From NCBI GenBank assembly GCA_903823545.1, contig CAIJTL010000795.1, forward strand, positions 1 through 6,928: a stretch of DNA of 6,928 nucleotides, written 5' to 3'. This stretch comes from an uncultured Planctomycetaceae bacterium. GTDB taxonomy: Bacteria; Planctomycetota; Planctomycetia; Planctomycetales; Planctomycetaceae. Each line of letters begins with the position of its first letter. The stretch's first letter is position 1. The translations under genes and the position numbers were made by a program. The notes below the pieces were generated by a model. It saw only the letters and a program-made list of their open reading frames with translations, was not told where the DNA came from and made no database searches. Below are positions 1 to 5,899 of the stretch, one piece after another.

Positions 1-1
1 G

Positions 2-31
2 CAAGTGGCACGTCGGCAAATGGCACTTAGG
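2..31 (-). other. In-frame continuation of the Cys-rich gene beyond its TAG stop
   Basis: Reading the minus strand past the TAG at 34-32 in the same frame gives PKCHLPTCHL with no further stop to the window edge. This repeats the pattern just before the stop ([10 protein letters not shown]). When the two segments are aligned as ten-residue units, the TAG lies opposite a Leu TTG codon, and TTG to TAG is one base change. The stretch therefore looks like the former or suppressible C-terminal part of the same protein. Only ten codons are visible, so whether it is a dead remnant, a readthrough extension or chance cannot be settled here. Confidence 0.5.
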
Positions 32-448
32 CTAGCAGATCTTCGGCATGTGGCACTTCGGCAGTGTGCAGCAGCGGCTCTTGCAGCAGCTGTTGCACCC
101 GTTGTTGCAGCAGGTCGAAGGAGCTGCACAGCTCGGCGCACAGGCCGGGCCGCAAGCCGCTGGAGCGGCACAGTTCGGAGCACAAGCTGCTGGAGCACAG
201 CCAACTGGAGCCGCACAGCTAGGAGCACAAGCCTTAGGTGCGCAACCAGCAGGAGCAGCACAGCTAGGAGCACAAGCCGCAGGAGCGGCACAGGTCGGGG
301 CACAGCCCTTCGCACAAGGAGCCGCACATGACGGCGCTGGAGCGCAGCAGGTTGGTGCTGGAGCGCAACAGCTACGATGGCTAAACAGCCCAGCGTCTGC
401 CGTGCCAGCAACGCCAAGCAACAGGGCAACACATGTAATCCACTTCAT
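32..448 (-). CDS. Secreted cysteine-rich repeat protein (138 aa)
   Basis: A small exported protein with no named family that I recognise. Residues 1-19 form a Sec signal peptide: Lys2, a hydrophobic core VALLLGVAG and an ADA cleavage site before Gly20. The mature part is almost only Cys, Ala, Pro, Ser and Gly, with 28 cysteines in 119 residues. Residues 49-111 are tandem repeats of about 15 residues on a [15 protein letters not shown] pattern. Residues 112-138 change to CC pairs and a Lys/His/Pro/Cys tail ([10 protein letters not shown]). The ATG has a good GAGGAG ribosome site eight bases upstream, which fixes the start. Dense disulfide cross-linking or metal binding is plausible. Planctomycete envelopes are known to be rich in cystine-containing protein, so a cell-surface role is a reasonable inference. 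There is no double-glycine leader, so it is unlikely to be cargo of the exporter encoded further right. The C-terminus may be truncated by an in-frame TAG. Confidence 0.8.
   Translation of the reverse strand: MKWITCVALLLGVAGTADAGLFSHRSCCAPAPTCCAPAPSCAAPCAKGCAPTCAAPAACAPSCAAPAGCAPKACAPSCAAPVGCAPAACAPNCAAPAACGPACAPSCAAPSTCCNNGCNSCCKSRCCTLPKCHMPKIC
116..304 (-). repeat. 45-bp tandem coding repeats in the Cys-rich gene
   Basis: The DNA encoding residues 49-111 consists of imperfect 45-bp units, shown on the plus strand by recurring GGAGCACAAGC and GGAGC(C/A/G)GCACAG blocks. At protein level, residues 59-73 and 74-88 are full units, residues 89-102 a 14-residue unit, and 49-58 and 103-111 partial ones. 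Units differ mostly at synonymous or Ala/Gly/Val/Asn positions. Such repeats can change copy number without shifting frame. They also keep the opposite strand open, which explains the long Gln/Ala-rich antisense frame here. Confidence 0.75.
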
Positions 449-456
449 ACCGGCAT

Positions 457-462
457 CTCCTC
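457..462 (-). promoter_or_regulatory. Ribosome binding site of the Cys-rich gene
   Basis: The minus strand reads GAGGAG with eight bases before the ATG at 448-446. It is the clearest Shine-Dalgarno site in the window; the other genes show weak sites or none, suggesting this gene is strongly translated. Confidence 0.7.
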
Positions 463-699
463 AAGAACGTGTCTGACTTGTCGTGAGCCCCATAATCGCA
501 ACCGGGCGACTCACCCGTAGAAGCGACGAGAGTTGATGTAGGCTCACTGGGACTCGGTGGTCACTGCCCATCAAATCGGCAACGCTATGCAAAACTCCGT
601 GGCCAACATGACGTCTTGGCTTGGGTTCGCAGAAACCGCCGGAGAAAATGTCACGTGTGGCGAATCTGCCGACAGCACACCCCAGCGAACGAAACAACT
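463..699. other. Divergent intergenic region, no gene seen
   Basis: This 237-base stretch separates the Cys-rich gene from the plus-strand membrane protein and should hold both promoters. I found no convincing sigma-70 pair, RNA gene or repeat. An open frame on the minus strand (697-461) has no recognisable domain and no ribosome site, and its Arg/Ser/His-rich composition looks non-coding. Confidence 0.5.
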
Positions 700-1614
700 A
701 TGCCGGACATACTCTTAGGAACAATGTTGACGTTGACCGTTGCAATCGGTTGGCTCGGTTTTTTACGTCTAACGCGAACGGTCCGACGCACATCTCTCAC
801 TGCTGCCGCCTTGTGGGGTCTTTGGTTTCAAACGACTCTGACGATCGCAGCGATCACGACGATCGCCAAGCCGCTAGCCTTTCCCGTAATTCGCCCGGGC
901 GTCGTTGATCAACTCTGGTATCTGACCGCAGTCAGTGCGCTTTGTCCGCTGATTGCAATTCTTGGCGCTCGTCGTGGACGAATCGTGGATTGGAGCCTGT
1001 TCGTACTGCTGCCGCTGATTGCAGTCCTCGAATGGCCCGCGATTGTCCAATGGCGTCGATGCTGGAACGGGCAACGACTGGAACTCGAATTGCCGTCCCT
1101 GATCGCGTTCGCGCTGGTGCTGATCATGGGGGCGGGCAACTTTGTTGGAACTCGCTTCACTCGATCGGCAATCGTCTGGATTGTCACGTGGAGCCTGGTT
1201 GTTTGGACTTTTAGTGGCTCTTTCGGTCAGAACCGTGCTCCGCGCGAACCGGTTTACTCCTACCTCACGATCTCGCTACTCGTGTTTTGGATGGCAACGG
1301 CAAAAGCTGTCTCTCGCCGGTCCGAGGCAACTGGCTGGGATCGAGTCTGGCAGGACTATCGCAACCTCTTCGGAACAGCTTGGTCTTTTCGCTTAATGAC
1401 GCGCATCAACGAAGTGGCACAACGTGATCAATGGCCCTGGACGCTGACGATCGATGGTTTTCGACTCGTCTCGCTGGGCATGGAATACCCTGGAGAACCG
1501 CATTCTGACCCGCGAGTCGACCAAACCATGCGCTGGCTGCTCAAGCAGTTCGTCGATCCCGAATGGATTGATGAGCGATTGGCGTCAAAGAACCTCGGTG
1601 AAGTTCCGGAGTAA
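700..1614 (+). CDS. Polytopic membrane protein of unknown function (304 aa)
   Basis: I do not recognise a family. From the ATG at 700 the protein has about seven hydrophobic segments, near residues 3-23, 32-53, 71-90, 97-111, 132-150, 157-173 and 187-202. A soluble C-terminal part of about 100 residues (203-304) follows, rich in Trp, Arg and acidic residues and probably cytoplasmic. No catalytic motif or transporter signature is evident. Start choice is uncertain: ATG 700 has no clear Shine-Dalgarno; ATG 724 (residue 9) has AGGA only three bases upstream, which is too close; an upstream TTG at 616 would add 28 Arg/Cys-rich residues that do not resemble a membrane protein N-terminus. The gene ends in TAA and is followed by a strong hairpin. 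Nothing in the sequence links it to the export operon. Confidence 0.7.
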   Translation: MPDILLGTMLTLTVAIGWLGFLRLTRTVRRTSLTAAALWGLWFQTTLTIAAITTIAKPLAFPVIRPGVVDQLWYLTAVSALCPLIAILGARRGRIVDWSLFVLLPLIAVLEWPAIVQWRRCWNGQRLELELPSLIAFALVLIMGAGNFVGTRFTRSAIVWIVTWSLVVWTFSGSFGQNRAPREPVYSYLTISLLVFWMATAKAVSRRSEATGWDRVWQDYRNLFGTAWSFRLMTRINEVAQRDQWPWTLTIDGFRLVSLGMEYPGEPHSDPRVDQTMRWLLKQFVDPEWIDERLASKNLGEVPE

Positions 1615-1640
1615 TCGCTTGGTGTTGAGCACTGACTTTC

Positions 1641-1709
1641 GTGAACCGCAGGCGCTAGCCGCGGGTTTTGGGCGAATCCAGAACCCGCGGCTAGCGCCTT
1701 GCGGCTCAC
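1641..1709. repeat. Long hairpin palindrome between convergent genes; REP-like element, possible bidirectional terminator
   Basis: Arms 1641-1671 and 1678-1709 fold into a stem of about 31 bp around a six-base loop. The core GGCGCTAGCCGCGGGTT (1651-1667) is perfectly complementary to 1682-1698. The outer part has one A-C mismatch (1645/1705) and one bulged T near 1699-1700; the inner part has one G-T wobble. It starts 26 bases after the membrane protein stop and ends 60 bases before the TolC gene's stop codon, so it sits between convergent 3' ends where it could end transcription from both sides. There is no long T-run on either side, so a standard intrinsic terminator is not proven. From memory, unverified, CGGCTAGCGCCTTGCGGCTC-type sequences are dispersed in Rhodopirellula-like genomes, which would make this a REP-type repeat. 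Confidence 0.8.
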
Positions 1710-1769
1710 AATCCGACTTCTCGGATAGCCTCTCGGTTGAGTTCATCTTCAAACGATTAAGCCCGTTGC

Positions 1770-3491
1770 TCACCGCTTAAGTTCGCTCATTTCCTGATAA
1801 CCAGAGATTCCTTCACACGGATTCCAGTGAATGTGGGCGAAGCCGAGTACCGTTCCGGTCGCTTCGGCGAGATCGACTTTGGTGATTTGGAACTCAGTGA
1901 TCGCAGCGATCTCCGAGGATTGGGCGTCAGCCAGGTTGGAGAGCACCAGCAGGACTTCGGTGGTGGTTCGCTCGCCCTCGGAATTGAGTCTTGCTTCTGC
2001 TTCATAAGTTTTGCGTGCGGCTTCGCTCGCGACATGAGTCGCCTGAACTCGACGCCAGTTTTGCTCGACTCGATCGATCGAGTTATGCACCTGCTGTTCG
2101 ACCGCAACGGTCTGTTGCTGCTGACGAATTTGCAACAGCCAGTAATTCAATTCCGCTTGTCGGACGCGAGCTTGAGCGCTGATGTTGCCAGAGAGTGGAA
2201 CCTGCAATGTCAGGCCAACTAAACCATCCCCGTGTTTTCCACGACTAAGATCATCCAACGAACCACCCAAATCTTTGTCCAAGCCCAAACCTTTGATTTG
2301 AGCCAATAAATCCAACCTTGGAAGCTGACTGTTGCGCTGAACCTCTTGGGTGATCCAGTTTTGAAAAACTTCCAAGCGAATTTGCAGCAACTCCATACGG
2401 TTGTCGATCGCCGCTTGAGTGACCGATGGGCGATCAAACTTGAGTGCGGTCGGATTCGGTTCCGTGAGCGGTGTCAGCAACGTCGGGCCGTTCACCGGTA
2501 AGTCCGCCTTCTGCATGATTCGCTTGAGTTCGCGCCCGGCGATGCGAACTTCGGTCTCGGCACTGATCACAGCGTTATCACGAGAGAGAGAGCCCGATTC
2601 CGCACGGATGATTTCCGCAGCCGAAAGCACTTCTGCTTCAACAAGTCGCTTTGCGATCGGAATCTGCTTTTCCGCGAGTTCCTTCTGTTGACGAGCGATC
2701 TCCAACAGTTTGTGAGCTGACCACAAATTCCAGTAAGCCCGTTCCACTTCTGCGGCTACGGAGATCGCTTTCAGCTTTGCATTGGCACTCGCGATTCCTT
2801 GAGCGAGGCATGCAATCTGGATCGGTGCCGTGTTGACGTTGTAGCCGAACCCACGCAGCAACGGTTGTGTGAGCGACAGGCCCGCACCTGACTTCACTTG
2901 CGTTGAATTCAACGGCGTGTTGGGTTCGTTGCGGTTGAAGTCGTAACCCACTTGCACCTGACCGCCACTTGTCAGCGGCACATTGACACTTGGAGAAATA
3001 ACATTGTAGGTCGTGTCAGGGGGAGAACTTGGATCGTCAGTCCGTTGCCACGATGAACCGAGTTGAAATGTCTTTTCAAACGCACCGCGTTCTTCTGAAA
3101 CGACCTCTTCTGCGATTGCAGGGTTCACCAATTCGACTCGCAAATCGAGGTTTCCGCTGATCGCGGCGAGGCGTGCGTCTTCGAGCTTGATCTCCAATTG
3201 CTGAAGTGCTGCATTTCCGACTGGCTGCGATTCGGCCTTCAACGCCGGACGATCATCGGCAGACAAATTCGGATCATCAGGGCTCGGCGGAACATCCATC
3301 TGGTTCAGATACGCCGGGTCCAAGCCATTAATCAGAGTAAGATGATCCTGAACGGCCTGATTGGTTACCGAATCGGGACACGGAACCCACGGCAGCCGGC
3401 ACCCCGACAACGGCGCAGCAGCAAACGCAACGGCCAACAATCGCAGGAAGGTCGCGCGAAGCGAGAACGTATTCGTCGTGGTCGGAATCAT
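1770..3491 (-). CDS. TolC-family outer-membrane efflux lipoprotein (573 aa)
   Basis: The predicted outer-membrane channel of a type I-like exporter. Residues 1-30 are a lipoprotein signal peptide with hydrophobic core LLAVAFAAAPLSG and lipobox LSGC, making Cys31 the lipidated residue. Residue +2 is Arg, not the inner-membrane-retention Asp. Two outer-membrane-efflux repeats follow the TolC plan. The first has a beta segment near 201-216 (LSLTQPLLRGFG, a hallmark of the family) and long helices 228-330 (ERAYWNLWSAHKLLEIARQQ). The second has helices around 355-385, a beta segment near 412-426 (VGLTLQVPLSGN) and helices 428-550 rich in Gln and Glu. A stretch from about 32 to 95 is Pro/Asp-rich and probably a disordered spacer, making the protein longer than E. 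coli TolC. The ATG at 3491-3489 has no Shine-Dalgarno, but the signal peptide supports it. It is divergent from the CNBD-HlyD-ABC operon, 262 bases away, and is the natural partner of that HlyD protein. Confidence 0.92.
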   Translation of the reverse strand: MIPTTTNTFSLRATFLRLLAVAFAAAPLSGCRLPWVPCPDSVTNQAVQDHLTLINGLDPAYLNQMDVPPSPDDPNLSADDRPALKAESQPVGNAALQQLEIKLEDARLAAISGNLDLRVELVNPAIAEEVVSEERGAFEKTFQLGSSWQRTDDPSSPPDTTYNVISPSVNVPLTSGGQVQVGYDFNRNEPNTPLNSTQVKSGAGLSLTQPLLRGFGYNVNTAPIQIACLAQGIASANAKLKAISVAAEVERAYWNLWSAHKLLEIARQQKELAEKQIPIAKRLVEAEVLSAAEIIRAESGSLSRDNAVISAETEVRIAGRELKRIMQKADLPVNGPTLLTPLTEPNPTALKFDRPSVTQAAIDNRMELLQIRLEVFQNWITQEVQRNSQLPRLDLLAQIKGLGLDKDLGGSLDDLSRGKHGDGLVGLTLQVPLSGNISAQARVRQAELNYWLLQIRQQQQTVAVEQQVHNSIDRVEQNWRRVQATHVASEAARKTYEAEARLNSEGERTTTEVLLVLSNLADAQSSEIAAITEFQITKVDLAEATGTVLGFAHIHWNPCEGISGYQEMSELKR

Positions 3492-3753
3492 GAGATATCG
3501 ATTGTGTCGGCCAGGCAGTTTGGGCGACTTGAGTCAAACAACTCCGGCGGTACTGATAACCCGACCTATTCCAATCGAAGCGATCACATATTTTGTTCCG
3601 AACATAATCTCGCTCAAGTTTTCCTAGTTCCCCATTGAGCGACGTTTGTGGACAGAGAATTGACGCCCCCGGTGTCGTGACGTACTTGTGGAATCTTCCC
3701 AACGCACCTGATTCACCGACATCGTTTGGTTTTATCGTCCCCTGGAGCCTCAC
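3492..3753. other. Divergent promoter region between TolC and the export operon
   Basis: These 262 bases should hold promoters in both directions and perhaps a shared control site. On the plus strand TTGACG (3660-3665) makes a good -35, but the hexamer 17 bases later, TACTTG (3683-3688), is a poor -10. On the minus strand TTGAGC (3617-3612) is followed after 18 bases by AAATAT (3593-3588), also weak. A short near-palindrome TTGAGTCAA lies at 3529-3537. I see no RNA gene and no convincing ORF. Both promoter suggestions are low confidence. Confidence 0.35.
3744..3747 (+). promoter_or_regulatory. Ribosome binding site deciding a TTG start
   Basis: GGAG lies six bases before the TTG at 3754. No ATG or GTG in frame gives a complete N-terminus, so this site supports TTG as the start of the cyclic-nucleotide-binding-domain gene. 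Confidence 0.55.
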
Positions 3754-4299
3754 TTGAAACGCGTGCTTTTCATCCTCGGATTGCTGGCTGATACCGATGT
3801 CGAATGGCTGGTTGGTGCCGGAAAAAAACGAATGTTGTCCGTGGGAGAGAGTCTCGTCACCGAAGGGATCGCCTTAGATTCACTCTTCATTGTTCTTGAC
3901 GGCTTACTCGGCGTGATCATCCAAAAGGATGGCAAACCGCTTGAAGTGGACTCCATTGGCGCAGGCGAAGTGGTCGGCGAAGTGTCGCTTCTCGACTCAC
4001 GGCCGCCGACGGCGACTGTCACCTGCAAAGAAGAAGCTGTCGTGTTGCAGGTCTCTCATTTGGCATTGCAATCAAAGTTCGATACCGACGAAGGCTTCGC
4101 GGCACGGTTCTTTCGCGCGCTTGCCGTCTTCTTGGCGCATCGCTTCCGCCATCGCGTTTCGGGCTTGGGGTATACGGGATCGCAAGAGCTGGATGAGAAA
4201 ACACGCAGCCCCGATGAGATTGACGTTTCCGTGTTGGACAACGTCGTGTTAGCGGGAGCGAGGTTCCGTTGGATGTTAGATCGTTTGAAAAATACGTAA
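3754..4299 (+). CDS. Stand-alone cyclic-nucleotide-binding-domain protein (181 aa)
   Basis: A Crp/PKA-type cNMP-binding fold without a DNA-binding domain. Residues 1-26 form the leading helix (LADTDVEWLV), 27-66 the first beta-roll strands (VGESLVTEG, LFIVLDGLLGV), and 71-89 the phosphate-binding cassette, GEVVGEVSLLDSRPPTATV. A helix near 102-135 follows, then an unassigned tail to 181 with no HTH, so it is not a Crp-like transcription factor. In the cassette Glu76 is kept, but the position of the phosphate-contacting Arg (the R in the usual PRAATV or PRSATV) is Pro85, so canonical cAMP/cGMP binding is doubtful. It is the first gene of the export operon, 41 bases before the HlyD ATG. From memory, cNMP-binding domains occur with or fused to transporters of the NHLM peptide-export type, so a regulatory or scaffolding role at the exporter is the best inference. 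It starts with TTG. Confidence 0.85.
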   Translation: MKRVLFILGLLADTDVEWLVGAGKKRMLSVGESLVTEGIALDSLFIVLDGLLGVIIQKDGKPLEVDSIGAGEVVGEVSLLDSRPPTATVTCKEEAVVLQVSHLALQSKFDTDEGFAARFFRALAVFLAHRFRHRVSGLGYTGSQELDEKTRSPDEIDVSVLDNVVLAGARFRWMLDRLKNT

Positions 4300-4311
4300 C
4301 TGCGATTGTCT

Positions 4312-4340
4312 CTGAAATTCTAAACCTGAAATCTGAAATC
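4312..4340 (+). repeat. CTGAAAT heptamer repeats abutting the HlyD start
   Basis: Exact CTGAAAT copies start at 4312, 4326 and 4333; the heptad at 4319 (TCTAAAC) is a degenerate copy in the same 7-base phase. The last copy ends at 4339, one base before the ATG at 4341. The repeat occupies where a Shine-Dalgarno would be, and there is none. It fills most of the 41-base spacer between the two genes. Confidence 0.6.
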
Positions 4341-5786
4341 ATGTCAGCTTCGACACATCGTCAAGAAACACTGGAGCGACTTAAGTCGCCGGATGACTTG
4401 GATCGCATGATGGTTGTCGTCAGTGGCAAGACTTGGCTGGCATTCACTGGGTTGGTCGTGTTCTGCGCAGCAGTCATCGTCTGGTCCTTCGTCGCCAAGA
4501 TCCCGGTCACCGTCGAAGGCTTCGGGATTCTGATTGCACCCGGAAATGTGCGAGCGGTGCATTCGACCGGTGAAATGCAATTGGAATGGAAAGTCGGCGA
4601 GGGACAACACGTCAAAAAGGACGAAGTGATCGCCGTGTCGATGATCCCGGATGATTCGTATGTCAAACGCGCCGAGTTGCGCCGCACAACAATGATCGCT
4701 CATCACAAAGGACACGAAGAACTCGATGCGAAGCGAGAAACAAAAGAGCTTGATTCGATACGAAAAAAGCGAGCATTCATCGCCGAACAGATGGCGAAAG
4801 AAAAAGAACTGAATAAGGAACTGGTTGTCAAAGAAGGTGAATTCACAACGGAGCAACGAGAAAACCTCGCGAAATCCAAAGCGATGGCGATGAAGCTCAA
4901 TGAGTCATTGAAAAGCCGCGTCGAGACAATCAAACGATTGCTGAAAGAAGGACTCAGCTCCGGCGAAGCCGTACTGAATGTCGAAACCAGCTTCATGGAC
5001 AGCGAATCGAAACTGATCGACATTCAAGTTCAGATCAAACAGTTGGAGATGCAAGACCTGGAAGGCAAAAGAAAAGACAACGAGTTCTCCAGTCGTATGA
5101 CTGACCTCGAATTGCAGCGTCTCGAACTCGATCTCCAAGAGACCAAGCTGATTCAAGAGTTACTTGCCAACCGTATTACTCGCGAAAGCGAATTGCGCGA
5201 CGCAGACGAAAAGCTGGAAGATGTGAAGTTTGAATTTGAGTTGAAAAGCCAAGTCACGTCGCTCTTCGATGGCCGAATTCTTTCCTTAAGCGTTCCCACC
5301 GGAGCTGAAGTCAAAAGCGGAGCGAGGATCGCCGTCATCGCGATCGACAGCAACAATGACGAACTCAAGAACCTAACGTACTTCAGCGTCAAAGATGGCA
5401 AGCGATTGACCGTCGGCAGTCCCGTTTACATCACACCGGCGACCGTCGAACGCGAACGCTACGGCAGCATCATGGGTACGGTATCGCGGATTTCGTCGTT
5501 CCCAATCACGCATGAAGCCGCCTCCAACATGATTGGCAACTCACAGATTGCAGACGCGTTGTTGCAGAAGAGCGGCGCGATTGAAGTGGAAATGACTCTG
5601 GATAAAGAGGGGAACAGCGTCAGCGGATATCGCTGGACCGGCAAAGGTCCCGACCTGAAGTTCTCCGCCGGGACAACCACGATTGTTCGTGCGACGGTTG
5701 AAGAGCGCCGTCCAATTACTTTTGTTTTACCGTTCTTACGCACTTGGTTGTTTGGCGAGAAAGACGACGCTCAACCGAAACTTTGA
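4341..5786 (+). CDS. HlyD-family membrane fusion protein, NHLM bacteriocin secretion type (481 aa)
   Basis: The periplasmic adaptor that would join the ABC transporter to TolC. The N-terminus RQETLERLKSPDDLDRMM followed by one membrane helix (about 31-52) and IPVTVEGFGILIAPGNV resembles the start of the NHLM bacteriocin system secretion protein family (TIGR03794 as I recall it). Residues 55-100 are the first lipoyl half, with a VGEGQHVKKDEVIA turn. Residues 105-300 are a long charged alpha-helical hairpin, its turn near LLKEGLSSGEA (200-210). Residues 303-335 complete the lipoyl domain (LFDGRILSLSVPTGAEVKSG). The beta-barrel follows to about 455, then a C-terminal IPF-like tail, ERRPITFVLPFLRTWLF, also seen in that family. 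ATG 4341 is chosen because the conserved N-terminus begins there; a TTG at 4269 would add 24 residues inside the previous gene. There is no Shine-Dalgarno. The ABC gene starts 110 bases after its stop. Confidence 0.9.
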   Translation: MSASTHRQETLERLKSPDDLDRMMVVVSGKTWLAFTGLVVFCAAVIVWSFVAKIPVTVEGFGILIAPGNVRAVHSTGEMQLEWKVGEGQHVKKDEVIAVSMIPDDSYVKRAELRRTTMIAHHKGHEELDAKRETKELDSIRKKRAFIAEQMAKEKELNKELVVKEGEFTTEQRENLAKSKAMAMKLNESLKSRVETIKRLLKEGLSSGEAVLNVETSFMDSESKLIDIQVQIKQLEMQDLEGKRKDNEFSSRMTDLELQRLELDLQETKLIQELLANRITRESELRDADEKLEDVKFEFELKSQVTSLFDGRILSLSVPTGAEVKSGARIAVIAIDSNNDELKNLTYFSVKDGKRLTVGSPVYITPATVERERYGSIMGTVSRISSFPITHEAASNMIGNSQIADALLQKSGAIEVEMTLDKEGNSVSGYRWTGKGPDLKFSAGTTTIVRATVEERRPITFVLPFLRTWLFGEKDDAQPKL

Positions 5787-5795
5787 AGGAAAGAA

Positions 5796-5830
5796 TTGGT
5801 CGCTGGTCATTGGTCATTGGTCATTGGTCA
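5796..5830 (+). repeat. TTGGTCA heptamer array upstream of the ABC transporter gene
   Basis: Five consecutive 7-base units begin at 5796: TTGGTCG, CTGGTCA, then three exact TTGGTCA copies (5810-5830), followed by TTTGCCT. Counted in another register, TGGTCAT is repeated exactly four times at 5804-5831. It lies ten bases after the HlyD stop codon. Heptameric tandem repeats (STRR) are known from filamentous cyanobacteria, and I recall one class with a TTGGTCA-like unit, but have not checked this. Confidence 0.8.
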
Positions 5831-5899
5831 TTTGCCTTCGAGGCACACGACTCTTTGATTGATGTTCGAGAGCCAACGACCAATGCCCGATGACTAATG
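5808..5899 (+). promoter_or_regulatory. Possible mRNA hairpin masking the ABC start codon
   Basis: In the transcript, CAUUGGUCAU (5808-5817, with equal copies at 5815-5824 and 5822-5831) can pair over ten bases, with one G-U wobble, to AUGACUAAUG (5890-5899), whose last three bases are the ABC start codon. The three identical upstream copies give three alternative registers. A small inner stem GCCT/AGGC (5834-5837/5841-5844) lies in the loop. A translation-control role is inference; the complementarity is directly visible. Confidence 0.4.
5871..5899 (-). repeat. Inverted, degenerate copies of the TTGGTCA heptamer
   Basis: On the plus strand, heptads AGCCAAC, GACCAAT, GCCCGAT and GACTAAT run from 5871 to 5898, followed by G. 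Read on the minus strand they are TTAGTCA, TCGGGCA, TTGGTCG and TTGGCTC, the same 7-base unit as the upstream array in the opposite direction. ATTGGTCG (5795-5802) is exactly complementary to 5877-5884. The last inverted unit runs into the ABC start codon. Confidence 0.65.

Noticed and set aside
32..448. Cys-rich protein as the cargo of the C39 exporter
   Set aside because: It has a Sec signal peptide rather than a Nif11, nitrile-hydratase or double-glycine leader, lies about 3 kb away, and has its own ribosome site and orientation.
48..476. Plus-strand Gln/Ala-rich open frame of 142 codons antisense to the Cys-rich gene
   Set aside because: It mirrors the 45-bp repeats on the other strand, has no signal peptide, domain or ribosome site, and the minus frame has a signal peptide, lawful start and GAGGAG.
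461..697. Minus-strand open frame of 78 codons in the intergenic region
   Set aside because: No ribosome site or recognisable domain, composition looks random, and it would fill the whole promoter region of both flanking genes.
616..699. TTG start extending the membrane protein by 28 residues
   Set aside because: The added Arg/Cys-rich residues do not look like a membrane protein N-terminus and no Shine-Dalgarno precedes the TTG.
3660..3688. Sigma-70 promoter for the export operon (TTGACG, 17 bases, TACTTG)
   Set aside because: The -35 is good but the -10 matches only two of six consensus bases, so it is mentioned only as a weak candidate in the intergenic entry.
3328..3753. Minus-strand open frame of 141 codons across the TolC start and promoter region
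   Set aside because: It overlaps the TolC signal peptide region in another frame, has no domain, and reads through the whole divergent spacer.
4269..4340. TTG start extending the HlyD protein by 24 residues
   Set aside because: It lies inside the upstream gene, includes the translated CTGAAAT repeat, and the family-like N-terminus begins at ATG 4341.
5796..5899. CRISPR-like array
   Set aside because: The unit is only 7 bp and contiguous without spacers, with inverted partners; it is a simple heptamer repeat.
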